From: Oxalobacteraceae bacterium UBA6704
GTDB taxonomy: Bacteria > Pseudomonadota > Gammaproteobacteria > Burkholderiales > Burkholderiaceae_D
Assembly (NCBI GenBank): GCA_002454505.1
Contig: DKJA01000171.1
Coordinates: forward strand, 986-64,985
Length of the DNA: 64,000 bases
Direction: 5' to 3'
Every line of letters starts with the position of its first letter. Position 1 is the first letter of the stretch. The translations under genes were made by a program, and so were the position numbers. Below are positions 1 through 10,545 of the stretch, one piece after another. A model generated the notes under the pieces. That model made no database searches, was not told the origin of the DNA, and worked only from the letters and a program-made list of their open reading frames with translations.

Positions 1-2613
1 AGTGCGGCGATGACATTGGTTTTCAGGCCGACGATGTCGGCCGTTTCGATGGCGGCAATCGCCAGCGTGGACAGCGCGCCGAACTGGGCCGTGTTGAGGG
101 CACCCAGTTGCGACGAGTTCAGCGCCACGACCTGCGCGGTGTTCAGCGAGTTGGCCAGCTGCGACGTCGACAGTGCGCCGATCTGCGCGCTGCTCATGGC
201 GGCGATCTGGGTGGTCGTCAGGGCAGCGATCTGGCTCGTCGTCATCGCGGTGATCGCGGCGGACTTCAGTGCGGCCAGGTCAGCCGTTTCCAGTGCGGCG
301 ACAGCGGCCGTGCTCAGGGCGTTGACCTGGTTGGTGGCCAGTGCGGCAGCCTGCGCGGTCGTCAGCGCCACGATCTGCGAGCTGGTCAGCGCGTTCAGCT
401 GGTTGGTTTTCAGGGCCAGGATCGCGTTCGACTTCAGTGCAGCGAAGTCGGCGGTTTCCAGCGCGGCGATCGAAGCCGTCGACAGGACACCCACTTGCGC
501 CGAGCTCAGCGCCGAAGCCTGGTCGGTCGACAGTGCGACGATCTGCGCCGTGTTCAGGCCTTGTACCGAAGCGGTCGTCAGGGCCGCCACTTGTGCGGTC
601 GACAGCGCGCCGATCTGGTTCGTGCCCAGCGCGCCCAGCTGCGTGGACTTCAGTGCGGCGATGACATTGGTCTTCAGGCCGGCGATGTCGGCCGTTTCGA
701 TGGCGGCAATCGCCAGCGTGGACAGCGCGCCGAACTGCGCCGTGTTCAGGGCACCCAGTTGCGACGAATTCAGCGCCACCACTTGCGCGGTATTGAGCGA
801 ATTGGCCAGTTGCGCGGTCGACAGCGCAGCGATCTGCGCGCTGCTCATCGCGGCAACCTGGCTGGTCGTCAGTGCCGCCACCTGGGCCGTCGTCATCGCG
901 GTAATCGCGGCCGACTTCAGTGCCGCCAGGTCCGCCGTTTCCAGGGCAGCGACAGCGGCCGTGCTCAGGGCATTGACCTGGTTCGTGGCCAGTGCGGCAG
1001 CTTGCGCGGTCGTCAGCGCAACGACCTGCGCGGTCGTCAGCGCGTTCAGCTGGTTGGTTTTCAGGGCCAGGATGGCGTTCGACTTCAGTGCGGCGAAGTC
1101 GGCCGTTTCCAGTGCGGCGATCGAAGCGGTGGACAGCACGCCCACTTGCGCCGAGCTCAGTGCCGAAGCCTGGTCGGTCGACAGCGCGACGACCTGCGCC
1201 GTATTCAGGCCTTGTACCGAAGCGGTCGTCAGGGCGGCGACCTGCGCCGTCGACAGTGCGCCGATCTGGTTGGTGCCCAGGGCAGCGAGCTGCGTGGATT
1301 TCAGTGCCGCGATGACGTTCGTCTTCAGGCCGGCGATGTCGGCCGTTTCGATGGCGGCGATCGCCAGCGTCGACAGCGCGCCGAACTGGGCCGTATTGAA
1401 GGCACCCAGTTGCGCGGAATTCAGGGCCACCACTTGCGCGGTGGTCAGTGCGCTGGCCAGTTGCGTCGTCGACAGCGCGGCGATCTGCGTGCTGCCCATG
1501 GCGGCAACCTGGCTGGTGGTCAGTGCAGCCACCTGGGCCGTCGTCATCGCGGTAATCGCGGCCGACTTCAGCGCGGCCAGGTCAGCCGTTTCCAGGGCAG
1601 CGACAGCTGCGGTGCTCAGGGCATTGACCTGATTCGTGGCCAGTGCGGCAGCTTGCGCGGTGGTCAGTGCGACGACTTGCGCGGTGGTCAGTGCACCGAG
1701 CTGGGTGGATTTCAGTGCCGTGATCGCATTGCTCTTCAGCGCAGCAAAGTCGGCCGTTTCCAGCGCGGCGATGGAGGCGGTCGACAGGCTGCCGACCTGG
1801 GCCGAAGTCAGCGCGGACGCCTGGTCGGTCGACAGTGCAACGATCTGCGCCGTGTTCAGGCCCTGCACCGAAATGGTCGTCAGCGCGGCCACCTGGGTTG
1901 TCGACAGCGCGCCGATCTGGTTGGTGCCCAGCGCGGCCAGCTGCGTCGATTTCAGTGCGGCGATGACATTGGTCTTCAGGCCGGCGATGTCGGCCGTTTC
2001 AATGGCGGCAACGGCGTTCGTCGTCAGCGCACCGAACTGGGCGGTCGAGAATGCACCCAGTTGTGCCGAGCTCAACGCAACGATCTGTGCCGTGGTGAGT
2101 CCGCCGGCCACTTGCGCCGTCGTCAGCGCGCTGATCTGCGTGGACAGCATGTTCGCCACCTGGGCCGTCGTCAGCGCAGCGACCTGCGCGGTGCCCAGCG
2201 CGGAGATCACATTCGATTTCAGGGCCACCAGATCGGCCGTCTCCAGTGCAGCGACGGCGGCGGTGTTCAGTGCGGAGGTCTGCGTGGTGGCCAGCGCGGC
2301 GGCTTGTGCCGTCGTCAGCGCCACCACCTGGGCGGTCGTCAGCGCGTTGGCCTGGTTGGTTTTCAGTGCGGCGACGACATTGGTTTTCAGTGCAGCAAAG
2401 TCGGCCGTCTCGAGCGCGGCGATTGCCGCCGTCGAGAATGCCCCGATGGAGGAGGTGGAAAGCGAGGAGGCCTGTGCCGTGGTCAGTGCGCCGACCTGCG
2501 CCGTGGTGAGCGCGCCGAACTGGCCGGTGGTCAGGAAGCTGCCGACCTGCGCGGTCGTCAGCACCGCGATATGAGTCGATGTCAGATAAGGAATATTGGC
2601 GGTGGTAATCGCC
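1..2613 (-). repeat. 651-bp higher-order tandem repeat inside the octad protein gene
   Basis: The segment beginning ATGACATTGG (plus strand) recurs at 10, 661 and 1963, and as ATGACGTTCG at 1312. The spacing is exactly 651 bp each time. Each unit encodes 217 residues. Copies nearest the window edge are very similar, while the copy nearest the start codon (1963-2613) is the most diverged. This pattern fits recent amplification away from the N-terminus. Within each unit the base period is 24 bp. Confidence 0.9.
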
Positions 2614-2723
2614 CGTAGTTGAGCCGAGCTCAGTGCCACCAGGTCACTGGTTTCCAGCGCTGCGATCTGATCCGTACGCAAAGCTGCGATCTGCGCGGTG
2701 CTCATGTTAGTGACAAGACTCAT
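1..2723 (-). CDS. Giant octapeptide-repeat protein, 5' part (runs off the window)
   Basis: The gene opens with ATG preceded by a good AGGAG ribosome site and stays open for 907 codons to the window edge, so the C-terminus is not seen. After a short N-terminal lead (MSLVTNMSTAQIAALRT) almost the whole chain is an octad repeat close to A-L-x-T-x-Q-[VI]-x, with frequent variants such as ALETADFA and ALKSNVIA. The octads are grouped into 217-residue higher-order units, each 27 octads plus one extra residue. There is no signal peptide or membrane segment at the N-terminus. Similar Thr/Ala/Gln-rich repeat proteins in Oxalobacteraceae are usually labelled heme utilization or adhesion proteins, but that is an uncertain label transfer. 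Export by a type I system with a C-terminal signal is possible but unseen. The fold is unknown. Confidence 0.85.
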   Translation of the reverse strand, partial: MSLVTNMSTAQIAALRTDQIAALETSDLVALSSAQLRAITTANIPYLTSTHIAVLTTAQVGSFLTTGQFGALTTAQVGALTTAQASSLSTSSIGAFSTAAIAALETADFAALKTNVVAALKTNQANALTTAQVVALTTAQAAALATTQTSALNTAAVAALETADLVALKSNVISALGTAQVAALTTAQVANMLSTQISALTTAQVAGGLTTAQIVALSSAQLGAFSTAQFGALTTNAVAAIETADIAGLKTNVIAALKSTQLAALGTNQIGALSTTQVAALTTISVQGLNTAQIVALSTDQASALTSAQVGSLSTASIAALETADFAALKSNAITALKSTQLGALTTAQVVALTTAQAAALATNQVNALSTAAVAALETADLAALKSAAITAMTTAQVAALTTSQVAAMGSTQIAALSTTQLASALTTAQVVALNSAQLGAFNTAQFGALSTLAIAAIETADIAGLKTNVIAALKSTQLAALGTNQIGALSTAQVAALTTASVQGLNTAQVVALSTDQASALSSAQVGVLSTASIAALETADFAALKSNAILALKTNQLNALTTAQVVALTTAQAAALATNQVNALSTAAVAALETADLAALKSAAITAMTTAQVAALTTSQVAAMSSAQIAALSTAQLANSLNTAQVVALNSSQLGALNTAQFGALSTLAIAAIETADIAGLKTNVIAALKSTQLGALGTNQIGALSTAQVAALTTASVQGLNTAQIVALSTDQASALSSAQVGVLSTASIAALETADFAALKSNAILALKTNQLNALTSSQIVALTTAQAAALATNQVNALSTAAVAALETADLAALKSAAITAMTTSQIAALTTTQIAAMSSAQIGALSTSQLANSLNTAQVVALNSSQLGALNTAQFGALSTLAIAAIETADIVGLKTNVIAA

Positions 2724-2765
2724 TTCTTTCTCCTAGGGGGCACTACCAATGTCTGACTGGACACG

Positions 2766-2802
2766 AAACGGAGCGGACGGCTGATCCGTTCGCTCCGTTT
2801 TT
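2766..2802 (+). terminator. Strong hairpin in the leader of the octad gene, T-tract on the plus strand
   Basis: A 10-bp perfect stem (AAACGGAGCG with CGCTCCGTTT) extends inward by five more pairs including one G-T, closing a 5-base loop. On the plus strand it ends in TTTTT, which is the form of an intrinsic terminator. Read on the minus strand it sits about 40 bases upstream of the octad gene start and is followed only by UUUCGUG. It may therefore be a leader structure, or it may stop antisense transcription leaving the repeat gene. Confidence 0.55.
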
Positions 2803-3612
2803 ACCTGTTGTGGCGTAATTTGCTGCTTGCTTTGTTCTTTCAGCCGCACGCTGCTTTAATGCTTAACGTCAACTAGTGCCTTTTCTTGAGGCAGAGACGT
2901 TTACATTGAAGTAATGTTAATTACATATCATTAACACCATCAACTGTGCCGGACTGGTTTTCTGGTACTTCTATTCAGCTCGTCAAAGCGACCGTGCCGG
3001 TACTTTCGTTAAGTAAACTTTGCTGGACTGCAGCAAAAACCGGCAGCCTTACAACGAAGACAACGAATAAGTTCCCATGGGCAACTTTTACGTGGACGGT
3101 CAGTATATCCCAGATTTTGCCGTGGAGAACTGTTTTTAACGCCCTGTCGCCACCTGACAACTCGACTTTTTAGCAATACATTTCAGGCACTTAGCCGGCC
3201 AACCATGCGGCTTTCAGCGAAATTAACGCGAAGGCAAGTCCGGCCCGCGACGCGCGGCAGATGTTGCAAGATGAGAATTTTTGTTGACCAAGGGTAGATC
3301 GCCTGGGGCTACCGCAGCCGCGTCATCGGGCGGTCACACACCGGCGCCGCAGGTAGCATGAAAACGGCTCATGACGGCTGGCGCCATCCGGGAAATTGGG
3401 TGCCGATGAACCAATCTGTTCACCTCGCGTGACGAGCTGAAACGAACTTCCGGCGGCAGGGGTGGCATGCCAGGGCATGCGAGGAGGGAGCATTGCTCTA
3501 TTGATGGTCGATACGTCGCGTCGGACAAAACAGGCTGGCGGCGCGGTCAGCCGGAGGCCATGCCGCCCGGGGTTGTTGAAAACATCTCCGATGCACAGCG
3601 GAGCACGGCGCC
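2803..3612. other. Gene-poor intergenic stretch
   Basis: About 800 bases between the octad gene leader and the ssb terminator. The first part (to about 3240) is clearly AT-richer than the flanks and must hold the promoter of the octad gene. The rest is GC-rich. The short open frames here lack ribosome sites and look like no known protein, so I support no gene in it. Confidence 0.5.
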
Positions 3613-3651
3613 AAAAGAAAACGCTCCGCAAATCGTTCGACTTGCGGAGCG
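3613..3651 (-). terminator. Intrinsic terminator of ssb
   Basis: A 10-bp perfect stem CGCTCCGCAA/TTGCGGAGCG lies just after the ssb stop. On the minus strand it is followed by TTTTCTTTT. Confidence 0.85.
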
Positions 3652-3678
3652 CTGCTCATGCTGGCGGCATGGCCGTGT

Positions 3679-4173
3679 TCAGAACGGAATATCGTCGTCC
3701 ATGTCGGAGAAGTTCGGCGCCGGCTTCGGTGCCGGACGGGGTGCCGGGGCCGATTGCTGCGGGCGCGGTGCCGGACGGCTTGGCGGCGCATCGTAGCCGC
3801 CCATGTCGTCGCCACCCATCGCGTCGCCGCCCATGCCCTGGCGGCCGCCCAGCATCTGCATTTCCTGGGCGATGATGTCGGTTGCGTACTTCTCTACGCC
3901 ATCCTTGTCCGTGTATTTACGGGTTTGCAGGCGGCCTTCCACATACACCGACGAGCCCTTTTTCAGGTACTGGCCGACGATCTCGGCCAGGCGGCCGAAG
4001 AACGAGATGCGGTGCCACTCGGTGATTTCCTTCTGCTCGCCCGTGTTCTTGTCCTTGCTGCGGAACGACGTGGCCACGGCAATATTGGCGATGGCATCGC
4101 CGCTCGGCATGTAGCGGATTTCCGGGTCGCGGCCCAGGTTGCCGACGATGATGACTTTATTGACAGATGCCAT
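3679..4173 (-). CDS. ssb: Single-stranded DNA-binding protein
   Basis: SSB coats single-stranded DNA during replication, repair and recombination and recruits partners through its acidic tail. The 164-residue product has the N-terminal OB fold (MASVNKVIIVGNLGRDPE, then the WHRISFFGRLAE and YVEGRLQTRKY strands) within the first 110 residues. A Gly/Met then Pro/Ala-rich linker follows, and the chain ends in the canonical DDDIPF tip. I start at this ATG rather than an in-frame one 51 bases upstream, because it has a GGAGT ribosome site at good spacing and gives the family N-terminus. It is divergent from uvrA with a LexA box in the shared region, so both are probably SOS-induced. It ends in its own terminator. 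Confidence 0.97.
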   Translation of the reverse strand: MASVNKVIIVGNLGRDPEIRYMPSGDAIANIAVATSFRSKDKNTGEQKEITEWHRISFFGRLAEIVGQYLKKGSSVYVEGRLQTRKYTDKDGVEKYATDIIAQEMQMLGGRQGMGGDAMGGDDMGGYDAPPSRPAPRPQQSAPAPRPAPKPAPNFSDMDDDIPF

Positions 4174-4287
4174 GTAGTACTCCTGCGTAAATTGGGACCA
4201 AACGATGATTATATGCCACGGCATGACCCGGCAAGCGGCGCGGCGGACGAAAATTTGCCGCGCGCGATAGACGGCAGTTTGTGAATA

Positions 4288-4303
4288 CTGGTATTATATA
4301 CAG
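4288..4303. promoter_or_regulatory. LexA (SOS) box between ssb and uvrA
   Basis: The sequence CTGGTATTATATACAG fits the proteobacterial CTG-N10-CAG LexA operator with an AT-rich centre. It lies 115 bases upstream of ssb and 178 bases upstream of uvrA, inside the divergent promoter region. Confidence 0.85.
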
Positions 4304-4481
4304 TATTCGTCAACGAAGGGCTGAGCGGCATCAATCTCGCCGGCAGATCTTGAAATCGAAGGGAACGGCAGCATTGTGTACCCCTCGTTCATTTCGGTCC
4401 CCCGAACGCCGCTGACGAAAGCGGCTATAGTTCCAGGTTGGCCGTTCTCCTGCATTTTCCTACATCAAGGCATATATCTAC

Positions 4482-7337
<2,856 letters not shown>

Positions 7338-7381
7338 GGCAGCGCAAGGCGCCCGCGGCAGCGGGCGCCGCCCGGCTCTTC

Positions 7382-7390
7382 TGCTAGAAT
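7382..7390 (+). promoter_or_regulatory. Candidate extended -10 promoter element for the SGNH pair
   Basis: TGCTAGAAT matches an extended -10 (TGnTATAAT) about 34 bases upstream of the next start codon. No convincing -35 is visible in the GC-rich dyad before it, as is common for extended -10 promoters. Confidence 0.4.
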
Positions 7391-7423
7391 CGACTGCACT
7401 TTCTTTTTGAATAGAATGCTTGC

Positions 7424-8233
7424 ATGATTTATATCCTGGGCATGAGCCACATCCATCCTGTACTGGATGCCTGCAGCGCCAATGGAATCGACGAGCAGCT
7501 GCCGAAAATCATGCATGACGGGCCGCCGGCCTTCGCCGCCTGGGACGTCAAACCGGGCGTGCTGCCGGAACCGGTGCAGGCGGCCAGCATCTACCTGGGG
7601 CAGATCGCCCGCCACTGGGGCCAGAACCCGGCGCAGATGACATCGCCCGGCGTGGTCGGCGTCGTTCCCGGCTACCAGGATTTCCTGTCGTCGATCGACT
7701 CGTCCGTGCCGGGCAACGTGTTGTTCGCCTTCATGCATGGCGAGGAATATCACCACATGAGCGTGCGGGCCTACAATGCGCCGTACGACTTCTGCCTGCC
7801 GGCGCGCCCCGATCTCGGCATTGCCGCGGGACGCCAGGTCGTCCCGCTGGAACTCGTCACGCAGCAGGCCGACTATTTCCTGCAGAAGGCGATCGCCGAG
7901 CTGTATGCGATCCGCAGCTTCCACCCGAACCTGCGGGTCGTCAACGTCATTTGCCCGCCGCCCGGCGTGGCCGGCGAAACCCACGAAACGGATCCGGACG
8001 GCGCGGCGCCGCCGCACTGCGTGCGCCTGAAGAATTACCTGGTGTACGCGCAGGCATTGCAGGCCGCCACGCAGCAGGTCGGCATCGAAACGCTGCTGCC
8101 GCCGGCCGAGGCGCTGACGGCGCTGGGATTGCTGCGCGAGGAATATGTGGAAGATCCCGTGCACGGCAATACACGGTACGGCGCGCTGGTCGTCGAACAG
8201 ATGAACAACCTCGTGCTGCAGGGAGCCCACTGA
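7424..8233 (+). CDS. SGNH/GDSL-like hydrolase family protein (putative)
   Basis: A 269-residue protein with no signal peptide that I could not assign by name. Two features resemble the SGNH hydrolase fold. A short N-terminal strand runs straight into GMSH with Ser8 in the place of the GDS nucleophile. Near the C-terminus is DPVHGNxxYG (Asp244, His247), like the block V DxxH dyad. A central HGEEYHH run is also notable. The stop overlaps the start of the following GSCFA gene (TGATG), so the two are translationally coupled and probably act on related substrates. Members of these families often remove or transfer acyl groups on glycans, but the substrate here is unknown. The function is inferred from motifs only. 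Confidence 0.6.
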   Translation: MIYILGMSHIHPVLDACSANGIDEQLPKIMHDGPPAFAAWDVKPGVLPEPVQAASIYLGQIARHWGQNPAQMTSPGVVGVVPGYQDFLSSIDSSVPGNVLFAFMHGEEYHHMSVRAYNAPYDFCLPARPDLGIAAGRQVVPLELVTQQADYFLQKAIAELYAIRSFHPNLRVVNVICPPPGVAGETHETDPDGAAPPHCVRLKNYLVYAQALQAATQQVGIETLLPPAEALTALGLLREEYVEDPVHGNTRYGALVVEQMNNLVLQGAH

Positions 8234-9300
8234 TGCATCCATATTCGCAACTGCCGGCCCGTAATTTCTGGAAGAAATTCGTTGCGCCGTCGCCATGGCG
8301 CGACCTGGGCCTGAACGACCGGCCGAAGTTCCGCCTGCAACCGGCGGACCGCATCGCCACCGCCGGCAGCTGTTTCGCGCAGCATATCTCGCGCTACATG
8401 GCGCGTGTCGGCATGGCGTCGTACATTGCCGAACCGGCCCATACGCTGCTGCAGGAATTCGGCGGTGACGTCGACAGCTACAGCCTGTTCTCGGCACGCT
8501 ACGGCAATATCTACACGGTGCGCCAGTACCTGGAACTGTTCCGCCAGGCGTTCGGCAGCATGCCGGTGATCGAGGACTTCGTCGAACAGGACGGCCGCTG
8601 GTTCGACCTGCTGCGGCCCAGCGTGCAGAAGGCGGGCTTTGCCAGCCTGGCGGAAGCGCGCGCCGACCGCGCCTACCATCTGGGCAGGGTGCGCGTGATG
8701 TTCGAGACGGCCGACGTGCTGGTCTTCACGCTGGGCCTGACGGAATCGTGGTACCACGCGACGCACGGCTACACCTATCCCGTCTGCCCCGGCACGGTAA
8801 AGGGCACTTACGATCCCGGGCAGCACCTGTTCCACAACCTCACCTGCACCGAGATCGTGGCCGACCTGGAAGCGCTGGTCGCCGAACTGGCGCAGGTCAA
8901 TCCCGCCGCCCGGCTGATCCTGACGGTATCGCCCGTGCAGCTGGTGGCCACGTACACGGCGAACAATGTGCTGGTCGCCTCGTCGTATTCGAAGTCGGTG
9001 CTGCGCGCCGCGGCCGGCGAGGTGGAAGCGCGGCACGCGCATGTCGCCTACTTCCCGTCGTATGAAATCATCAGCCATCCGGCATCGTATGGCCAGTACC
9101 TGTCCTCCGACCTGCGCGACGTGACGGAGCGGGGCGTGCATCACGTGATGGATTGCTTCCTGTCCAGCTACTACGGCATCGGCGCCAGCGCCGTGGCCGC
9201 GACGCCCGCGCCGGTGGCCGCGGCGCCCGTGGTACCGGCGCCGATGATGGCCCCCGCCCAGTGCGACGAGCTGATGAATGCTCCGGCCGACGCCCGCTGA
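8233..9300 (+). CDS. GSCFA domain protein
   Basis: The 355-residue product carries the family signature TAGSCFAQH at residues 43-51, with Ser46 in the nucleophile position of the SGNH/GDSL superfamily. The first 320 residues fit a GSCFA domain. The tail is Ala/Pro/Val-rich and probably disordered. The start is the ATG in the TGATG overlap with the upstream SGNH-like gene. A longer frame exists upstream, but it only shadows the previous gene. GSCFA proteins are largely uncharacterised. Coupling to a second SGNH-like gene suggests a two-enzyme step, possibly on acylated glycans (inference). No signal peptide is seen, so a cytoplasmic location is most likely. Confidence 0.8.
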   Translation: MHPYSQLPARNFWKKFVAPSPWRDLGLNDRPKFRLQPADRIATAGSCFAQHISRYMARVGMASYIAEPAHTLLQEFGGDVDSYSLFSARYGNIYTVRQYLELFRQAFGSMPVIEDFVEQDGRWFDLLRPSVQKAGFASLAEARADRAYHLGRVRVMFETADVLVFTLGLTESWYHATHGYTYPVCPGTVKGTYDPGQHLFHNLTCTEIVADLEALVAELAQVNPAARLILTVSPVQLVATYTANNVLVASSYSKSVLRAAAGEVEARHAHVAYFPSYEIISHPASYGQYLSSDLRDVTERGVHHVMDCFLSSYYGIGASAVAATPAPVAAAPVVPAPMMAPAQCDELMNAPADAR

Positions 9301-9309
9301 GCCACCGGC

Positions 9310-9426
9310 TCAGTCGTGGATGTCAAAGTCTTCATTGCAGTCCGGCAGCGAGCGCAGCAGATCTGCCAGGCTGTGGTGGACGACGAGGTAAATCACGGGC
9401 AGCGCCAGCAACAGTAATGCGGTCAT
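9310..9426 (-). CDS. 38-residue membrane peptide, probable target of the adjacent TetR
   Basis: A short gene with an excellent GGAGG ribosome site six bases before the ATG. The peptide starts MTALLLLALPVIYLVVHH, giving one hydrophobic segment of about 16 residues, then a soluble tail ending NEDFDIHD. This is the profile of a single-pass inner-membrane small protein. A palindromic site (TTCGCACACCTGTGCGAA on the plus strand) lies 24 bases upstream and is matched by a near-identical site at the promoter of the tetR gene just upstream. A terminator separates the two genes, so this one has its own promoter. The function is unknown. Similar small proteins modulate transporters or sensors, but nothing here identifies a partner. 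Confidence 0.65.
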   Translation of the reverse strand: MTALLLLALPVIYLVVHHSLADLLRSLPDCNEDFDIHD

Positions 9427-9449
9427 CTCGGCCTCCGTTCAGTCCGCTT

Positions 9450-9467
9450 TTCGCACACCTGTGCGAA
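9450..9467. promoter_or_regulatory. Palindromic TetR-type operator upstream of the small membrane peptide
   Basis: TTCGCACACCTGTGCGAA has perfect 8-base arms around a CC centre. It lies just upstream of the peptide gene ribosome site. The same arms recur at the tetR start, with one changed base. Confidence 0.65.
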
Positions 9468-9477
9468 TTAGTTGTTG

Positions 9478-9502
9478 AAAAACGGGACGGCCAGCGTCCC
9501 GT
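9478..9502 (-). terminator. Intrinsic terminator after the tetR gene
   Basis: The stem ACGGGACG/CGTCCCGT with a 5-base loop is followed by TTTTT on the minus strand, directly after the tetR stop. Confidence 0.8.
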
Positions 9503-9509
9503 CATGGGG

Positions 9510-10121
9510 TCATGCCAGTTCGTTGAAACTCTTGTAAGTGGAGATCAGCCGGCTGAACGCCCGCTGCATGCGTTTCGGCGCCATGTCGTCGCGCAGGAAG
9601 CGCACATCGTGCATCACGCCGATGATCAGGCTGTAGATCTCGAACACCAGTTGCTCGGGATCCGTATCCGGCCGCAGGTGGCCCAGCTCCATCGCCTGCA
9701 GCACGGTCTTGCGCAGCGACGCGCGCCAGCGGGCCACGCCCTGCTCGATGCGGTCGCGCACCGGGCCGGCCATGTCGTCGAACTCGAAGGCGCCGGCCGT
9801 GTACAGGCAGGCGCCGGCCAGTGCTTCGTTGGTGCCACGCTGCAGCCACAGGTTCACCTGCAGCAGCAGGCGGGGCAAGCCTTTCGGCACCTGCAGCGAC
9901 GGCGTGAAGATCTCGGCGGCGAAGCGGCGGTCGTATTCGTCCAGCACGGCGGCCTGCAGCGCCTCCAGCGACCCGACCCGCGAAAACACGCCGCTCTTGC
10001 TGATGCCCGTGCGTTTCGCCAGCTCGCCCAGGGACAGCTTGCCGACGCCTTCGGCGGCGGCCATGTCCATCGCGGCCTCGACGATCGTGGCGTAGGTGGA
10101 TTCGCTCTTCGAGGTAGTCAT
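9510..10121 (-). CDS. TetR/AcrR family transcriptional regulator
   Basis: A 203-residue repressor-type protein. Residues 8-55 form the TetR DNA-binding region (YATIVEAAMDMAAAEGVGKL, then the helix-turn-helix GELAKRTGISKSGVFSRVGS), followed by an all-helical ligand domain. The ATG used here has a GTG nine bases further upstream as an alternative start. Neither has a strong ribosome site, because a palindrome with TGTGCGAA arms lies immediately upstream. That arrangement suggests autorepression by direct block of initiation. The only other copy of the palindrome in the neighbourhood precedes the 38-residue membrane peptide gene just downstream, which makes that gene the likely target. The ligand is unknown. 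Confidence 0.88.
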   Translation of the reverse strand: MTTSKSESTYATIVEAAMDMAAAEGVGKLSLGELAKRTGISKSGVFSRVGSLEALQAAVLDEYDRRFAAEIFTPSLQVPKGLPRLLLQVNLWLQRGTNEALAGACLYTAGAFEFDDMAGPVRDRIEQGVARWRASLRKTVLQAMELGHLRPDTDPEQLVFEIYSLIIGVMHDVRFLRDDMAPKRMQRAFSRLISTYKSFNELA

Positions 10122-10131
10122 GTTCGGCACT

Positions 10132-10149
10132 TTAGCACAGGTGTGCGAA
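10132..10149. promoter_or_regulatory. Operator at the tetR start (autoregulation)
   Basis: TTAGCACAGGTGTGCGAA differs from the operator at the small peptide gene by one arm base and by the orientation of its centre. It abuts the possible GTG start of tetR, so bound repressor would cover the initiation region. Confidence 0.6.
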
Positions 10150-10160
10150 ACAGCAAGCCC

Positions 10161-10535
10161 TTATTCCTGGCCGAGCTCGCAGAAGCGCAGCCGGTTGCCG
10201 AACGGGTCGGCGATCTGCATCTGCGCCCCCCACGGCATGTCCTCCACACCGGGCCGCGCATATTTGTAGCTCTTGGCCAGCAGCTGCACCTGCCAGTCGC
10301 GGATGCCGGTGACGGGCACGAACACCGTCGAGCCCGGCGTTGCGTCGCCGTGATGCTCGCTCAGGTGCAGCATCAGGCTGCCGAGGCGGATCTGCAGGTA
10401 GACCGGCGTATCCGGTTCGAAGCGGTGTTCCCAGTCCACGGTAAAACCGAGGAAGTCGATGTAGAACGCACGCGCATGCTCTTCCGAGAAAATGCGCAGG
10501 ATCGGGATGGCAGCGGAAACGGTTGGCCCGGTCAT
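10161..10535 (-). CDS. VOC-fold protein (glyoxalase / bleomycin-resistance type)
   Basis: A 124-residue single-domain protein with the paired beta-alpha-beta-beta-beta modules of the vicinal oxygen chelate superfamily. The first module reads PILRIFSEEHARAFYIDFLG and DWEHRF. The second ends in the typical IADPFGNRLRFCE strand. The region HLSEHHGDATPGS between modules matches the class that includes bleomycin-binding proteins and small glyoxalase-like enzymes. The start has a GGAG ribosome site. It begins 10 bases after the ankyrin gene stop and is probably cotranscribed with it. The substrate cannot be told from sequence. Confidence 0.88.
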   Translation of the reverse strand: MTGPTVSAAIPILRIFSEEHARAFYIDFLGFTVDWEHRFEPDTPVYLQIRLGSLMLHLSEHHGDATPGSTVFVPVTGIRDWQVQLLAKSYKYARPGVEDMPWGAQMQIADPFGNRLRFCELGQE

Positions 10536-10545
10536 CGTCGATCTC

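Noticed and set aside
10..2618. Long plus-strand open frames (540, 836 and 312 codons) over the octad gene
   Set aside because: They are antisense shadows created by the 24-bp codon periodicity of the minus-strand repeat gene. They have no ribosome sites and give low-complexity Arg/Gln or Ala/Ser sequence.
2946..3631. Short frames on both strands between the octad gene and ssb
   Set aside because: No ribosome sites, no family resemblance, and they overlap one another on opposite strands.
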